Shown piece after piece: positions 1-7,066 of a DNA stretch of 12,441 bases. How positions within the stretch are numbered: position 1 is the first letter of the stretch; every line of letters starts with the position of its first letter. The position numbers were made by a program, and so were the translations under genes. Below the pieces are notes generated by a model. It was not told where the DNA came from. It saw nothing but the letters and a program-made list of their open reading frames with translations, and searched no databases. Location: NCBI GenBank assembly GCA_016650415.1, contig JAENVU010000423.1:1-12441 (forward strand), in the 5' to 3' direction. The stretch is from Acidimicrobiia bacterium (GTDB lineage Bacteria > Actinomycetota > Acidimicrobiia > IMCC26256 > JAENVU01).

Positions 1-14
1 ACCTCATCCGTCCC

Positions 15-89
15 GGTGGCGTAGCCGAGTGGCTCAGGCAAGGGTCTGCAAAACCCTGGACGTGGGTTCAATTCCCACCGCCACCTCCA
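15..89 (+). tRNA. tRNA-Cys (anticodon GCA)
   Basis: A complete cloverleaf can be folded. The acceptor stem pairs GGTGGCG (15-21) with CGCCACC (79-85). The anticodon stem AGGGT (41-45)/ACCCT (53-57) closes the loop CTGCAAA with anticodon GCA at 48-50. The T stem GTGGG (62-66)/CCCAC (74-78) closes the loop TTCAATT. The discriminator base is T86, the universal identity base of cysteine tRNAs, and CCA (87-89) is encoded in the DNA. It charges cysteine for UGC/UGU codons. It is not the selenocysteine tRNA, which would carry anticodon TCA and a longer acceptor arm. Confidence 0.97.
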
Positions 90-90
90 A

Positions 91-119
91 AGTTCCGACC
101 GCAGTTCGCGCTCGGAACT
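91..119 (+). terminator. Hairpin just after tRNA-Cys, possible terminator or processing signal
   Basis: AGTTCCGA (91-98) is the exact reverse complement of TCGGAACT (112-119), giving an 8-bp stem with a 13-base loop two bases after the tRNA CCA end. No T-run follows, so it is at best a U-less terminator of the kind often proposed in high-GC actinobacteria. A role in 3'-end processing of the tRNA is equally possible. Confidence 0.5.
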
Positions 120-175
120 CGTCGCGAGGCCGCGTCCGGAAACGCGTCGGAGATCCGTCAGACTGTTCCACCCCG

Positions 176-181
176 AAGGAG
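176..181 (+). promoter_or_regulatory. Ribosome binding site that fixes the GTG start at 188
   Basis: AAGGAG lies six bases before GTG 188. It excludes the much longer open frame starting at 29, whose first part is only the tRNA gene read as protein. A second GTG directly follows at 191, so the start may be off by one codon. Confidence 0.75.
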
Positions 182-187
182 AGGAAC

Positions 188-1168
188 GTGGTGGCGGATC
201 GGCGTGCGACGAGGACCGGCGTGGCCGGTCTGGTGGTGGCCGTCGTCCTGGTGACCGGGGGCATCGGCTCGGCCCGCGCCGCGACGGTGCCCCAGGCCCC
301 TCGACCGGCCGCGACCACGCCCTCGGGGCTGGCCGCCGCGGCCGCCTGTCTCGATCGGGCCCATCACGTCGGTGTTGGGGGCCTTCAGACAGGTCGGTTC
401 ACCCAGGATCTGCAGGCCGACGAAGCGGTCGATGCCCAGACTGCGATGTGGCTCGACGCGGACAACTGGCCGATTTCCTTCGCCGGGGGTTCGAACTCCT
501 GTTGGTGGGGCGGGCGGGTGTTCGGAACGTATTCGCAGTACACGCCGTGGTCGACGTTCCATCACACGGGGGGTCTGAACTTCGAGAACGATCACCTGAC
601 GATCGTCGGACTCCGGGTGCACAACTACGGCGACGGGATCCGGGCCCGGGAGGGGGCTTCGGACTTCACCATCTCGGGCGTGCATCTCTCGTTCATGCAC
701 GACGACTGCGTGGAGAACGATCAGCTGTATTCGGGCGTCGTCGAGGACAGCCTGCTCGACGGGTGCTACGTGGGCTTCTCGGCCCGGCCCTCGAAGGGTG
801 ACCAGGTCGACGGGCACACGAACACCTACACGATCCGCAACAACCTGGTGCGGTTGCAGGCCACGCCGACCGTCTACAAGGGGCGCGCGCCGGGTCATGG
901 CGGGTTCTTCAAGTGGGACGAGAACGCCAAGACCTCGCCGAAGCTGGTCGTGCGGGACAACGTCTTCCGGGTGGACTCTCGTCCCAACCACCAGACCCTC
1001 GGACTGCCCGCGGGCTACGACGTTCGGTGTTCCGACAACGTCGTGGTCTGGTTGGGGAAGGGTCGCTATCCGGACAAGCTCCCGAAGTGCTTCACCGTGA
1101 CGCGGGACCGCCGGGTCTGGGACCGCGCCGTCGCGCAGTGGCGAGCCGCGCATCCGCTGAACCCGTAG
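188..1168 (+). CDS. Secreted right-handed parallel beta-helix protein
   Basis: A 326-residue protein with an N-terminal signal peptide: arginines at 5-6 and 9, a hydrophobic stretch at about 11-26, and a likely signal-peptidase site after SARA (residue 31). The mature part has repeating turns such as LTIVGLRVHNYGDGI, FTISGVHLSFMHDDCVEND, VVEDSLLDGCYVGF, TIRNNLVRL and LVVRDNVFRV. Each is a beta strand followed by N/D/G-rich turns, the pattern of pectate-lyase-like solenoids. Such folds often bind or cleave polysaccharides outside the cell, but I cannot identify a catalytic lysine/arginine-aspartate set or a substrate. The gene stands alone on its strand, has a good Shine-Dalgarno sequence, and its TAG stop directly abuts the stop of the convergent DNA glycosylase gene. 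Fold fairly sure; enzymatic function unknown. Confidence 0.85.
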   Translation: MVADRRATRTGVAGLVVAVVLVTGGIGSARAATVPQAPRPAATTPSGLAAAAACLDRAHHVGVGGLQTGRFTQDLQADEAVDAQTAMWLDADNWPISFAGGSNSCWWGGRVFGTYSQYTPWSTFHHTGGLNFENDHLTIVGLRVHNYGDGIRAREGASDFTISGVHLSFMHDDCVENDQLYSGVVEDSLLDGCYVGFSARPSKGDQVDGHTNTYTIRNNLVRLQATPTVYKGRAPGHGGFFKWDENAKTSPKLVVRDNVFRVDSRPNHQTLGLPAGYDVRCSDNVVVWLGKGRYPDKLPKCFTVTRDRRVWDRAVAQWRAAHPLNP

Positions 1169-1861
1169 TCACATCGGCGATACCCGCCGGAGTGCTTCAC
1201 GCCGCGACAGCGGCGACAACTCGGCATCGTGGGCGGCGACGAATGTCGTCACCGCAGCCGGGTCGGTCTTGGAGTACTCGCGCAGCGCCCAGCCGATCGC
1301 CTTGCGGATGAAGAACTCGGAATCCTGCCCGCGTCGGAGACAGAAGCGGAACAGGCGAGCCTCGTCGGTCGCGCCCTTGAATCGGAGTTGATGGATGATC
1401 GCGGCGCGGGTGAGCCAGACGTCATCGGAGTCGATCCAGAGCTCCATGCGGTCTGCGACCTCGGGGTGCGATCGCACCACCGCGCCGACGCTCGCCGCAA
1501 GCGCATCGACGGTGTCCCACCACGATCGACGGGTGATCCATCGCTCGAGGTCGTCGATGAACGCGGCGGACATCCGCGTGGCGCCTCGGTCGACCAGATC
1601 GCAGGCGACGTACTGGAACTCGCGCTCCGGTCGGGCCCATGCGGTGTCGGCGAAGGCAACGAGTTCCGGTTCCGTGGGTTTCCAGCGACCGCCGAGGACC
1701 TCGCGCTGGATCGCCCTGCGTTGCGGCGAGGGGATCCCGAGGAACGAGAAGTTGCCTTTCATGTACTTCGCCATCGACGCGGCCCGTTCGGGGTCGGCCG
1801 CGTCTGCGAATGCCGCCGCGAGTTCGTCGAAGCGGGTCAGCTCCGTGGCACCTGGGTCCAC
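1169..1861 (-). CDS. DNA alkylation repair glycosylase, AlkD-like (HEAT-repeat)
   Basis: A 230-residue protein of the DNA_alkylation (AlkC/AlkD) family, close to the 237 residues of Bacillus cereus AlkD. Family landmarks are MAKYMKGNFSFLGI near residue 30, a stretch around EFQYVACDLV (81-90), RRSWWDTVDAL (111-121) and FFIRKAIGWALREYSK (183-198). By spacing, W115, D119 and W191 match the three residues known to line the AlkD active site (Trp109, Asp113, Trp187), so an active N3-/N7-alkylpurine DNA glycosylase is likely. The enzyme excises alkylated bases without flipping them. The ATG at 1861 lies inside the end of the upstream acyl-CoA dehydrogenase gene (25-base overlap), so the two are probably co-transcribed and translationally coupled, although no metabolic link is obvious. 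No TGA or frameshift interrupts it. Confidence 0.92.
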   Translation of the reverse strand: MDPGATELTRFDELAAAFADAADPERAASMAKYMKGNFSFLGIPSPQRRAIQREVLGGRWKPTEPELVAFADTAWARPEREFQYVACDLVDRGATRMSAAFIDDLERWITRRSWWDTVDALAASVGAVVRSHPEVADRMELWIDSDDVWLTRAAIIHQLRFKGATDEARLFRFCLRRGQDSEFFIRKAIGWALREYSKTDPAAVTTFVAAHDAELSPLSRREALRRVSPM

Positions 1862-3024
1862 GGCAACTCCTTGTCGGTGCGAGGCTCACCCGGCAGTCCG
1901 AGGATGCGCTCACCGAGGATGTTGCGCAGGATCTCGGACGTGCCGCCCTCGATGGAGTTGGCGCGGGCGCGGAGGAACATCTTGCGAATGTCGAGGCCGC
2001 CGGTGAGGTTCGCGGACTCGGGCCGCACGAAGTCGTAGTGGTCGATGAGGACGCCTTCGGGGCCGAGCACGTTGATGGCCTCCGAGTAGATGCGCTTGTT
2101 GACCTCCGCGAACGCGAGCTTGCTCACGGAACCTTCGGGGCCCGCAATGCCGGCCTTGCGGTTCTGACTGGCCCGGATGTTGGTGAGGCGAAGCACCTCG
2201 GCCTCGACCCAGAGCTTGGTGACGGCATCGCGGGCGACGACATCGGCGCGCCGCTCGGCGGGGAGGTCACGCCAGACCTTCATCAGGTCACCGATCGGAC
2301 CCGACTCGCGTGTCGCGACCGATCCACCGATCGTCACGCGCTCGTTCATCAGGGTGGTCATCGACACTCGCCATCCGTCGCCGACGTCGCCGACCCGATC
2401 GGCGTCGGGTACGCGGACATCGGTGAGGTAGACCTCGTTGAACTCGGCTTCGCCCGTGATCTGACGCAGCGGCCGCACTTCGACACCGGGCGCATGCATA
2501 TCGAGTGCGAAGTACGTGAGGCCGCGATGTTTGGGGACGTCGGGGTCGGTGCGGGTGACGAGCATCCCGCGGTCGGCCATGTGGGCCAGCGTGTTCCACA
2601 CCTTCTGGCCGTTGACCACCCACTCGTCGCCGTCGCGTACCGCGCGGGTCGCGAGCGACGCGAGGTCGCTTCCGGCACCCGGCTCACTGAAGAGCTGGCA
2701 CCAGATCTCCTCACCGGTGAAGAGTGGACGCAGCAGCCGCGCCGTGGTGTCGGGCTGGGCGTGGGCGACGATCGTGGGCGCGGCGAGGAAGAGTCCGAAC
2801 CCGTTCCATCCGACTTCCTTGTAGTTGACGCCGGCCGCGCGCAGCTTTTCTTCGACGATCCGCTGCAGCTTCGGGTCCGCGTCGAGGCCACCGAAACCGG
2901 TGGGGAAGTGCACCCATCCGAGTCCGAGGTCGTACTGCGCGCCGCGGAACCCAACGCGGTCCGCGGGGTCGTGATCGGCGAGGAGTCGGTCGGTGAGGGC
3001 CGTGATCTGAGCTGGGTCGGTCAT
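1837..3024 (-). CDS. Acyl-CoA dehydrogenase family protein
   Basis: A 395-residue flavoenzyme of the acyl-CoA dehydrogenase superfamily, which oxidises an acyl-CoA thioester to the 2,3-enoyl-CoA and passes electrons to electron-transfer flavoprotein. The N-terminal helical domain spans about 1-105. The FAD/substrate signature CQLFSEPGAGSDLAS is at 109-123, followed by the beta domain with VVNGQKVWNT (136-145). The C-terminal helical domain ends with RANSIEGGTSEILRNILGER (354-373). The family's first catalytic Glu (MCAD Glu376, before the GT of YEGT) is Gly360 here, with Glu359 one position earlier. The base may therefore be Glu359 or sit elsewhere, as in isovaleryl- and long-chain enzymes. 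The open frame extends to 3159, but ATG 3024 starts at the family's usual N-terminus and has a -10 box eight bases upstream. Substrate unknown. Confidence 0.92.
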   Translation of the reverse strand: MTDPAQITALTDRLLADHDPADRVGFRGAQYDLGLGWVHFPTGFGGLDADPKLQRIVEEKLRAAGVNYKEVGWNGFGLFLAAPTIVAHAQPDTTARLLRPLFTGEEIWCQLFSEPGAGSDLASLATRAVRDGDEWVVNGQKVWNTLAHMADRGMLVTRTDPDVPKHRGLTYFALDMHAPGVEVRPLRQITGEAEFNEVYLTDVRVPDADRVGDVGDGWRVSMTTLMNERVTIGGSVATRESGPIGDLMKVWRDLPAERRADVVARDAVTKLWVEAEVLRLTNIRASQNRKAGIAGPEGSVSKLAFAEVNKRIYSEAINVLGPEGVLIDHYDFVRPESANLTGGLDIRKMFLRARANSIEGGTSEILRNILGERILGLPGEPRTDKELPWTQVPRS

Positions 3025-3032
3025 GAGGGCCG

Positions 3033-3062
3033 ACACTAGGCCGATCGGCCAAGATCGGTCAT
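3033..3062 (-). promoter_or_regulatory. Promoter of the acyl-CoA dehydrogenase gene, probably leaderless
   Basis: Read on the minus strand, ATGACC (3062-3057; four of six match TTGACA) is followed 18 bases later by TAGTGT (3038-3033, a TANNNT -10 box) and, eight bases further, by ATG 3024. Transcription would start at or next to the start codon, and no Shine-Dalgarno sequence is present. This is an inference from spacing only. Confidence 0.5.
3039..3061. promoter_or_regulatory. Palindrome plus direct repeat, candidate operator
   Basis: GGCCGATCGGCC (3039-3050) is a perfect 12-bp palindrome. In addition GATCGGCCA (3043-3051) recurs as GATCGGTCA (3053-3061), a direct repeat with a 10-base period, so both copies face the same side of the helix. 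The block fills the spacer between the -35 and -10 elements proposed for the acyl-CoA dehydrogenase, and lies about 30 bases upstream of the -10 box of the divergent gene. That placement suits a repressor (for example of the TetR family) acting on both. No regulator gene is in the window. Confidence 0.45.
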
Positions 3063-3091
3063 TGGTCCCCAAAACACTGGGCGCGCGTCGA

Positions 3092-3097
3092 TACGCT
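3092..3097 (+). promoter_or_regulatory. -10 box for the GTG start at 3105
   Basis: TACGCT (TANNNT) ends seven bases before GTG 3105, and no Shine-Dalgarno sequence lies between. The arrangement fits a leaderless mRNA and favours GTG 3105 over ATG 3135. No convincing -35 element is visible. Confidence 0.4.
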
Positions 3098-3104
3098 CGA
3101 AGCG

Positions 3105-4745
3105 GTGAGTTCCGAGTCTGCCGCGCAACGGCCAATGACCCGCCGGGAGCGTCAGGCAATCCGACGTCGACGTCGGCGCCGTCGTCAGCTCCTCGTCGGG
3201 GGCGCGATCGCGGCCGGCGCGGCCGTGATCTTCGCAGTGCTCCAACTCGGCGACGGCAACGCGAGTTCGGCCGAGCGCTCGTCGACCACCACGCGCACCA
3301 CGGCGCCGACCACGACCACGGCCGCGACGCTCCCGGCGCTCGAGCGGCCGTTCAGCGACGCGGTGCGGGCCGAGAACGCGAAACCGGGCACGGCCGGCTG
3401 GCGACTGACCAAGGACGGCGCGGCGCATGACATCGAGGGATACCTCAACGTCACCAGCGCGCAGCGGGGCGAAACGGTCGATCTGTTCGCGACCACCGTC
3501 GCGCCGACCTTCACCATCGAGGCGTACCGCATGGGTTGGTACCAGGGGCTCGGTGCCCGGTTGGTGTGGACCTCCGACCCCGTTCCCGGCAAGGTGCAGG
3601 CCGCCGCCACGCTCATCAGTGCGACCAACACCTACGAAGCGCGCTGGGACGCGTCGACATCGTTCGCCATCGGGAGCGATTGGCCCGACGGCTCCTACCT
3701 GCTCAAGCTCGTCGCGTCGACGGGGCAGCAGCGGTGGGTGCCGCTCACGGTGCGCGACGACGCGAGCACCGCGCCGTACGTGATCATGAACGCCGTCAGT
3801 TCCTGGCAGGCCTACAACCGATGGGGTGGGTGTTCGCTCTACAACTGTCCGGGCGGTCGGGGTGATCGGTCGAAGGCGGTGTCGTTCGACCGGCCCTACG
3901 ACATCGTGACCGACGGTTCGGGCGACTTCATCGGCAACGAACTTCCGCTCATCATGCGCTCGGAAGAGGCGGCACTCGACGCGACCTACATCACGAGCAT
4001 CGACCTGCATCAGCGGCCGGAGCTCATGCGCCAGCACCAGGCGATCATCTCGCTGGGCCACGACGAGTACTGGTCCAAGACCATGTTCGACGGCGCGGAG
4101 GCCGCGCGCGACGGCGGGGTGAATCTCGTATTCCTCGGGGCCAACGCAGTGTTCCGTCAGGTGCGATTCGAGCCGACCGTGCTCGGTGCCGACCGGACGA
4201 TGATCAACTACCGCTCGACCGCCGATCCCATTCGGAGGGTCGATCCCTCGCAGACGACCGTGAGCTTTCGGGACTCGCCGGTCAACCGGCCCGAGGCGTC
4301 GCTCATCGGCGAGCAGTACCAGTGCAATCCGGTGCGTGCCGACATGATCATCTCGCAGGCCGCGTCCTGGATCTGGGCCAACACGGGTCTGAACAACGGC
4401 GACCATCTCGAAATCGGCGTCGGCTCCGAATACGACCAGTACATCCGTGGCCAGGGCGGTCCGGACAACGTCGAGATCGTCGCGCATTCGCCGGTCAACT
4501 GCCGCGGGCGCGCCGGGTATTCGGACGTCACCTATTACACCGCGCCCAGCGGTGCGGGTGTGTTCGCGACGGGTACCAACTACTGGGTGAGCAAGCTCAT
4601 GCCGAAAGACTTCCCCGAGACCGCCTACAACCCCAAGGTGGTCCAGGCGACGATCAACGTGCTCACCGAGTTCGGCAAGGCCCCCGCCGGCCAGGCCCAC
4701 CCGTCGGTCCCCAACTGGCAAGACCTCCCCGGCACCGGCAGCTGA
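3105..4745 (+). CDS. Membrane-anchored protein with N,N-dimethylformamidase large-subunit-like domain
   Basis: A 546-residue protein. Residues 11-27 are very arginine-rich, 29-48 form one hydrophobic segment, and 58-75 form a Thr-rich linker. This predicts an N-terminal anchor with the rest outside the cell. The remainder, about 95-525, resembles the C-terminal catalytic part of the N,N-dimethylformamidase large subunit. It has a beta-sandwich stretch with YRMGWYQGLGARLV (141-154), then SSWQAYNRWGGCSLYN (232-247), and the hallmark SLGHDEYWSK (316-325). In the studied enzyme a mononuclear iron is held by two Tyr and one Glu. Here Glu321 of GHDEYW and tyrosines in the 237-246 stretch are candidates by motif, not by alignment. 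Known dimethylformamidase is cytoplasmic and has a small partner subunit; I see neither a partner gene nor a soluble form, so substrate and activity are open. ATG 3135 is an alternative start. Confidence 0.82.
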   Translation: MSSESAAQRPMTRRERQAIRRRRRRRRQLLVGGAIAAGAAVIFAVLQLGDGNASSAERSSTTTRTTAPTTTTAATLPALERPFSDAVRAENAKPGTAGWRLTKDGAAHDIEGYLNVTSAQRGETVDLFATTVAPTFTIEAYRMGWYQGLGARLVWTSDPVPGKVQAAATLISATNTYEARWDASTSFAIGSDWPDGSYLLKLVASTGQQRWVPLTVRDDASTAPYVIMNAVSSWQAYNRWGGCSLYNCPGGRGDRSKAVSFDRPYDIVTDGSGDFIGNELPLIMRSEEAALDATYITSIDLHQRPELMRQHQAIISLGHDEYWSKTMFDGAEAARDGGVNLVFLGANAVFRQVRFEPTVLGADRTMINYRSTADPIRRVDPSQTTVSFRDSPVNRPEASLIGEQYQCNPVRADMIISQAASWIWANTGLNNGDHLEIGVGSEYDQYIRGQGGPDNVEIVAHSPVNCRGRAGYSDVTYYTAPSGAGVFATGTNYWVSKLMPKDFPETAYNPKVVQATINVLTEFGKAPAGQAHPSVPNWQDLPGTGS

Positions 4746-4865
4746 GGCACGTCGCTGCGGGTGCCTCAGAGTTTGCGGCTGAGGCACGCCGCTCCGACTG
4801 GTGCTCAGGAGTCTCGGACCGCTGGTCGTCTCGAGCCTGAGGACGTCCGGGTGCCTCAGAGTTTG
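4741..4865. repeat. Repeat cluster in the convergent spacer
   Basis: The spacer carries an exact 18-base direct repeat, CGGGTGCCTCAGAGTTTG, at 4758-4775 and 4848-4865, exactly 90 bases apart. It also has a near-exact 16-base repeat, GCTGAGGCACGYCGCT, at 4741-4756 and 4778-4793. The two families are complementary over CTGAGGCAC/GTGCCTCAG, so several alternative stems can form, including CTGAGG (4837-4842)/CCTCAG (4854-4859) at the stop of the molybdopterin gene. The likely origin is duplication of a terminator hairpin, giving one for each of the two converging genes. The second 18-mer runs into the last codons of the molybdopterin oxidoreductase. Confidence 0.75.
4742..4769 (+). terminator. 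Stem-loop at the end of the dimethylformamidase-like gene
   Basis: CTGAGGCAC (4742-4750) pairs perfectly with GTGCCTCAG (4761-4769) around a 10-base loop, and AGTTTG follows. The stop codon (TGA, 4743-4745) is in the 5' arm. A 9-bp GC-rich stem with a short T-run fits a weak intrinsic terminator between convergent genes. Confidence 0.65.
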
Positions 4866-7066
4866 GAGGCGGTGACCTCCACGGGGATGCCGTTGACGGC
4901 GGCGTTGTTGGAGAGCGGGTCGTAGAGGTCGACGGGCGCGAGCAGGTTGTTGTTGACGCCCGCGTGTTCGCGGGCGACGGCCATGCGGGTGTCGGCCTTG
5001 TCGTGACCCCAGCCGTGGGGCATCGACACGACTCCCGGCATCATCTCGTCGCTGACCTCCACGGTGATCTCGACGGTGCCGGCTTCAGAACTCACATGCG
5101 CGAGTTCGCCGTTCGTGACGCCCGTACGGGTCGCGTCGTCGGGGTGGATGAGCAGTGTGCAGCGGTCCTTGCCTTTCACGAGGATCTTCACGTTGTGCAT
5201 CCATGAGTTGTTGGACCGCAGATGGCGCCGGGACGTGAGCAGGAGCCCATCGGATGTGCGCGCCATGCGGTCGCGGAGTCGCGGCAGGTCCGCAACGACG
5301 ACGTCGGGCGCGAGGTCGATCCGTCCGCTCGGCGTCTCGAGAATTTCTCGGATGCGCGGCACCATCGGTCCGAGGTCGATGCCGTGCTCGGCATCGCGGA
5401 ACGACTGCAGGGTGAGTCCGTCCGGGACTTCGCCGTAGCGGTCGCCCCACGGGCCGGTGCGAATCTGGAGGTCGAGCAGCCGGATCGGCCCGACCCCTTC
5501 GGACTCGGCCATCGCAACGGCCGGATCCGCGCCCTTCGCCTCGGCGAGGGCGGCGAAGAACCCGTCGTCGAGCGCGGCGACGTCGATGTCGGCATCGCGG
5601 ATGCCCGCGCACATTGCACCGAGCCGAGCGAGGATTTCCCACTCGGCCGGCCGGTCGCCGGGATCGAAGATCGTGTCGGTGAAGCGCGCCGCGCTGCGGA
5701 CCTGCCACATCGGAATGAGATCGTCGAAGTGGGGCTGTTCGAGCGCGGAGAGCCCGGGGAGCAGGACGTGCGCGTGGCGAGTCGTCTCGTTCAAGGCGTT
5801 GTCGAGGCTGATCATGCACTTGAGGTCCCGGAGCGCGGTGTCGAGTCGCGCCGCGCCGGGTGCGCTGATGACCGGATTCCCCGCGATCGTCACGAGGGCG
5901 CGTACCTGTCCGGGGCCCGGAGTGTCGATCTCCTCGGCGAGACAGGACACCGGCACCTGGCCCAGCACCTCGGGGATCCCCCGAACGCGTGACTTCCACT
6001 TCCCGAGTTGTACCCCGTCCGCGAGTTCGGGGTTGGGGAGGGAGTTCACGCCCCAGGCAATGGGCTTGCCGAACATGATCCCGCCCGGCGTGTCGAAGTG
6101 GCCGGTGAGGATGTTGACGACATCGACGAGCCAGGAGGTGAGAGTGCCGAACTCCTGGTTGCAGGTCCCGATGCGCCCGTAGAGCGCGGCGCGCGGCGTC
6201 GACGCGTATTCGTGCGTGATGCGGCGGATCGTCTCGGCGGGGACGCGCGTGGTCTGCTCGACGGCCTCGGGGGTGAAGTCGGCGGCCGCGGCACGGACCG
6301 CATCGATACCGTCGACGAGGTCGGACACGTCGCCGAGTTGCACGAGGTCGTCGGCGAAGAGGACGTTGACCATCGCCATCAGGAAGGCCGCGTCGGTGCC
6401 GGGAAGAATGGGAATCCACTCGTCGGCGCGGTCCGCGGTGCCGGTGCGACGGGGATCGATCACGACGACCTTGCCGCCCCGTTCACGAATCGCGTCGAGC
6501 TCACCGAGAATGTCGGCGCAGGCGAGCAGGCTGCCCTGGGACGCCTGCGGGTTCCCGCCCATGATGATCCAGTAGTCGGTACGGGGAACGTCGGGCGTGG
6601 GGATCGACCACATGCCGCCGTAGAGGAGCGCGCTCGTGAGGTTCTTCGGCCACTGATCGACGGTGCCCGCGGAGTAGACGACCGGGAGCGCCGACAGGCC
6701 GATGAACAGGCCGACGTACCGGCCGAGCGAGAAGTTGTGGGCGGTGGGATTGCCGATGTAGCAGCTCACCGCCTCCTTGCCATGACGCTCGATGACCCCC
6801 GCGAGGAGTTCGTCGCAGCGGGCGAACGCGGTGTCCCAGTCGACCTCCTGCCACGTCTCGCCGGTGCGGATCATGGGCACCCGGATCCGATCGGGGTCGT
6901 GATGCAGCGCGCCGAGCGCGGTGCCCTTGGGGCAGAGGTATCCCTTCGACCACACGTCGTCGCGGTCGCCGCGGATGCGCGTGACCCGGCCGTCGGTGAC
7001 CTGCACTTCGAGGCCACACATGGCCTCGCACAGTGGGCACGTGCGGTAGTGATTCGTGACGGTCAT
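4856..7066 (-). CDS. Molybdopterin-dependent oxidoreductase with N-terminal [4Fe-4S] site
   Basis: A 736-residue protein of the DMSO reductase/formate dehydrogenase superfamily. C10-x2-C13-x3-C17-x27-C45 (CPLCEAMCG ... YLCPKG) is the N-terminal [4Fe-4S] site. Landmarks of the molybdopterin domains follow: WQEVDWDTAF (72-81), YWIIMGGNPQASQGS (165-179) and VVVIDPRRTGTADRADEWIP. A dinucleotide-binding C-terminal domain runs from about 605 (LTSRRHLRSNNSWMHN) to the end. No Cys or in-frame TGA occurs between residues 103 and 182, where the molybdenum ligand lies. The enzyme is therefore not a Cys/Sec-ligated formate dehydrogenase; the ligand may be Ser132, Asp137 or none from the protein. There is no twin-arginine signal, so it should be cytoplasmic. 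No electron-transfer subunit is encoded beside it. ATG 7066 overlaps the preceding stop (ATGA), which supports this start over a longer frame to 7141. Substrate unknown. Confidence 0.92.
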   Translation of the reverse strand: MTVTNHYRTCPLCEAMCGLEVQVTDGRVTRIRGDRDDVWSKGYLCPKGTALGALHHDPDRIRVPMIRTGETWQEVDWDTAFARCDELLAGVIERHGKEAVSCYIGNPTAHNFSLGRYVGLFIGLSALPVVYSAGTVDQWPKNLTSALLYGGMWSIPTPDVPRTDYWIIMGGNPQASQGSLLACADILGELDAIRERGGKVVVIDPRRTGTADRADEWIPILPGTDAAFLMAMVNVLFADDLVQLGDVSDLVDGIDAVRAAAADFTPEAVEQTTRVPAETIRRITHEYASTPRAALYGRIGTCNQEFGTLTSWLVDVVNILTGHFDTPGGIMFGKPIAWGVNSLPNPELADGVQLGKWKSRVRGIPEVLGQVPVSCLAEEIDTPGPGQVRALVTIAGNPVISAPGAARLDTALRDLKCMISLDNALNETTRHAHVLLPGLSALEQPHFDDLIPMWQVRSAARFTDTIFDPGDRPAEWEILARLGAMCAGIRDADIDVAALDDGFFAALAEAKGADPAVAMAESEGVGPIRLLDLQIRTGPWGDRYGEVPDGLTLQSFRDAEHGIDLGPMVPRIREILETPSGRIDLAPDVVVADLPRLRDRMARTSDGLLLTSRRHLRSNNSWMHNVKILVKGKDRCTLLIHPDDATRTGVTNGELAHVSSEAGTVEITVEVSDEMMPGVVSMPHGWGHDKADTRMAVAREHAGVNNNLLAPVDLYDPLSNNAAVNGIPVEVTASKL

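Noticed and set aside
15..89. tRNA-Sec that would serve the selenoprotein
   Set aside because: The anticodon is GCA and the arm lengths and U73 are those of tRNA-Cys.
29..187. N-terminal extension of the beta-helix protein from ATG 29
   Set aside because: It would translate the tRNA-Cys gene; a Shine-Dalgarno sequence and signal peptide mark the start at 188.
3036..4787. Long minus-strand frame of 583 codons opposite the dimethylformamidase-like gene
   Set aside because: The translation is Arg/Val/Gly-rich without family motifs, which is typical of the antisense of a high-GC gene; the plus strand has clear domain motifs.
4741..4865. CRISPR-like array
   Set aside because: There are only two copies of each repeat, they are partly complementary to each other, spacing is unequal between the families, and no cas genes are near; they look like terminator hairpins.
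4856..7066. Formate dehydrogenase, possibly Sec-containing
   Set aside because: There is no Cys or TGA at the molybdenum-ligand position and no formate dehydrogenase accessory genes.
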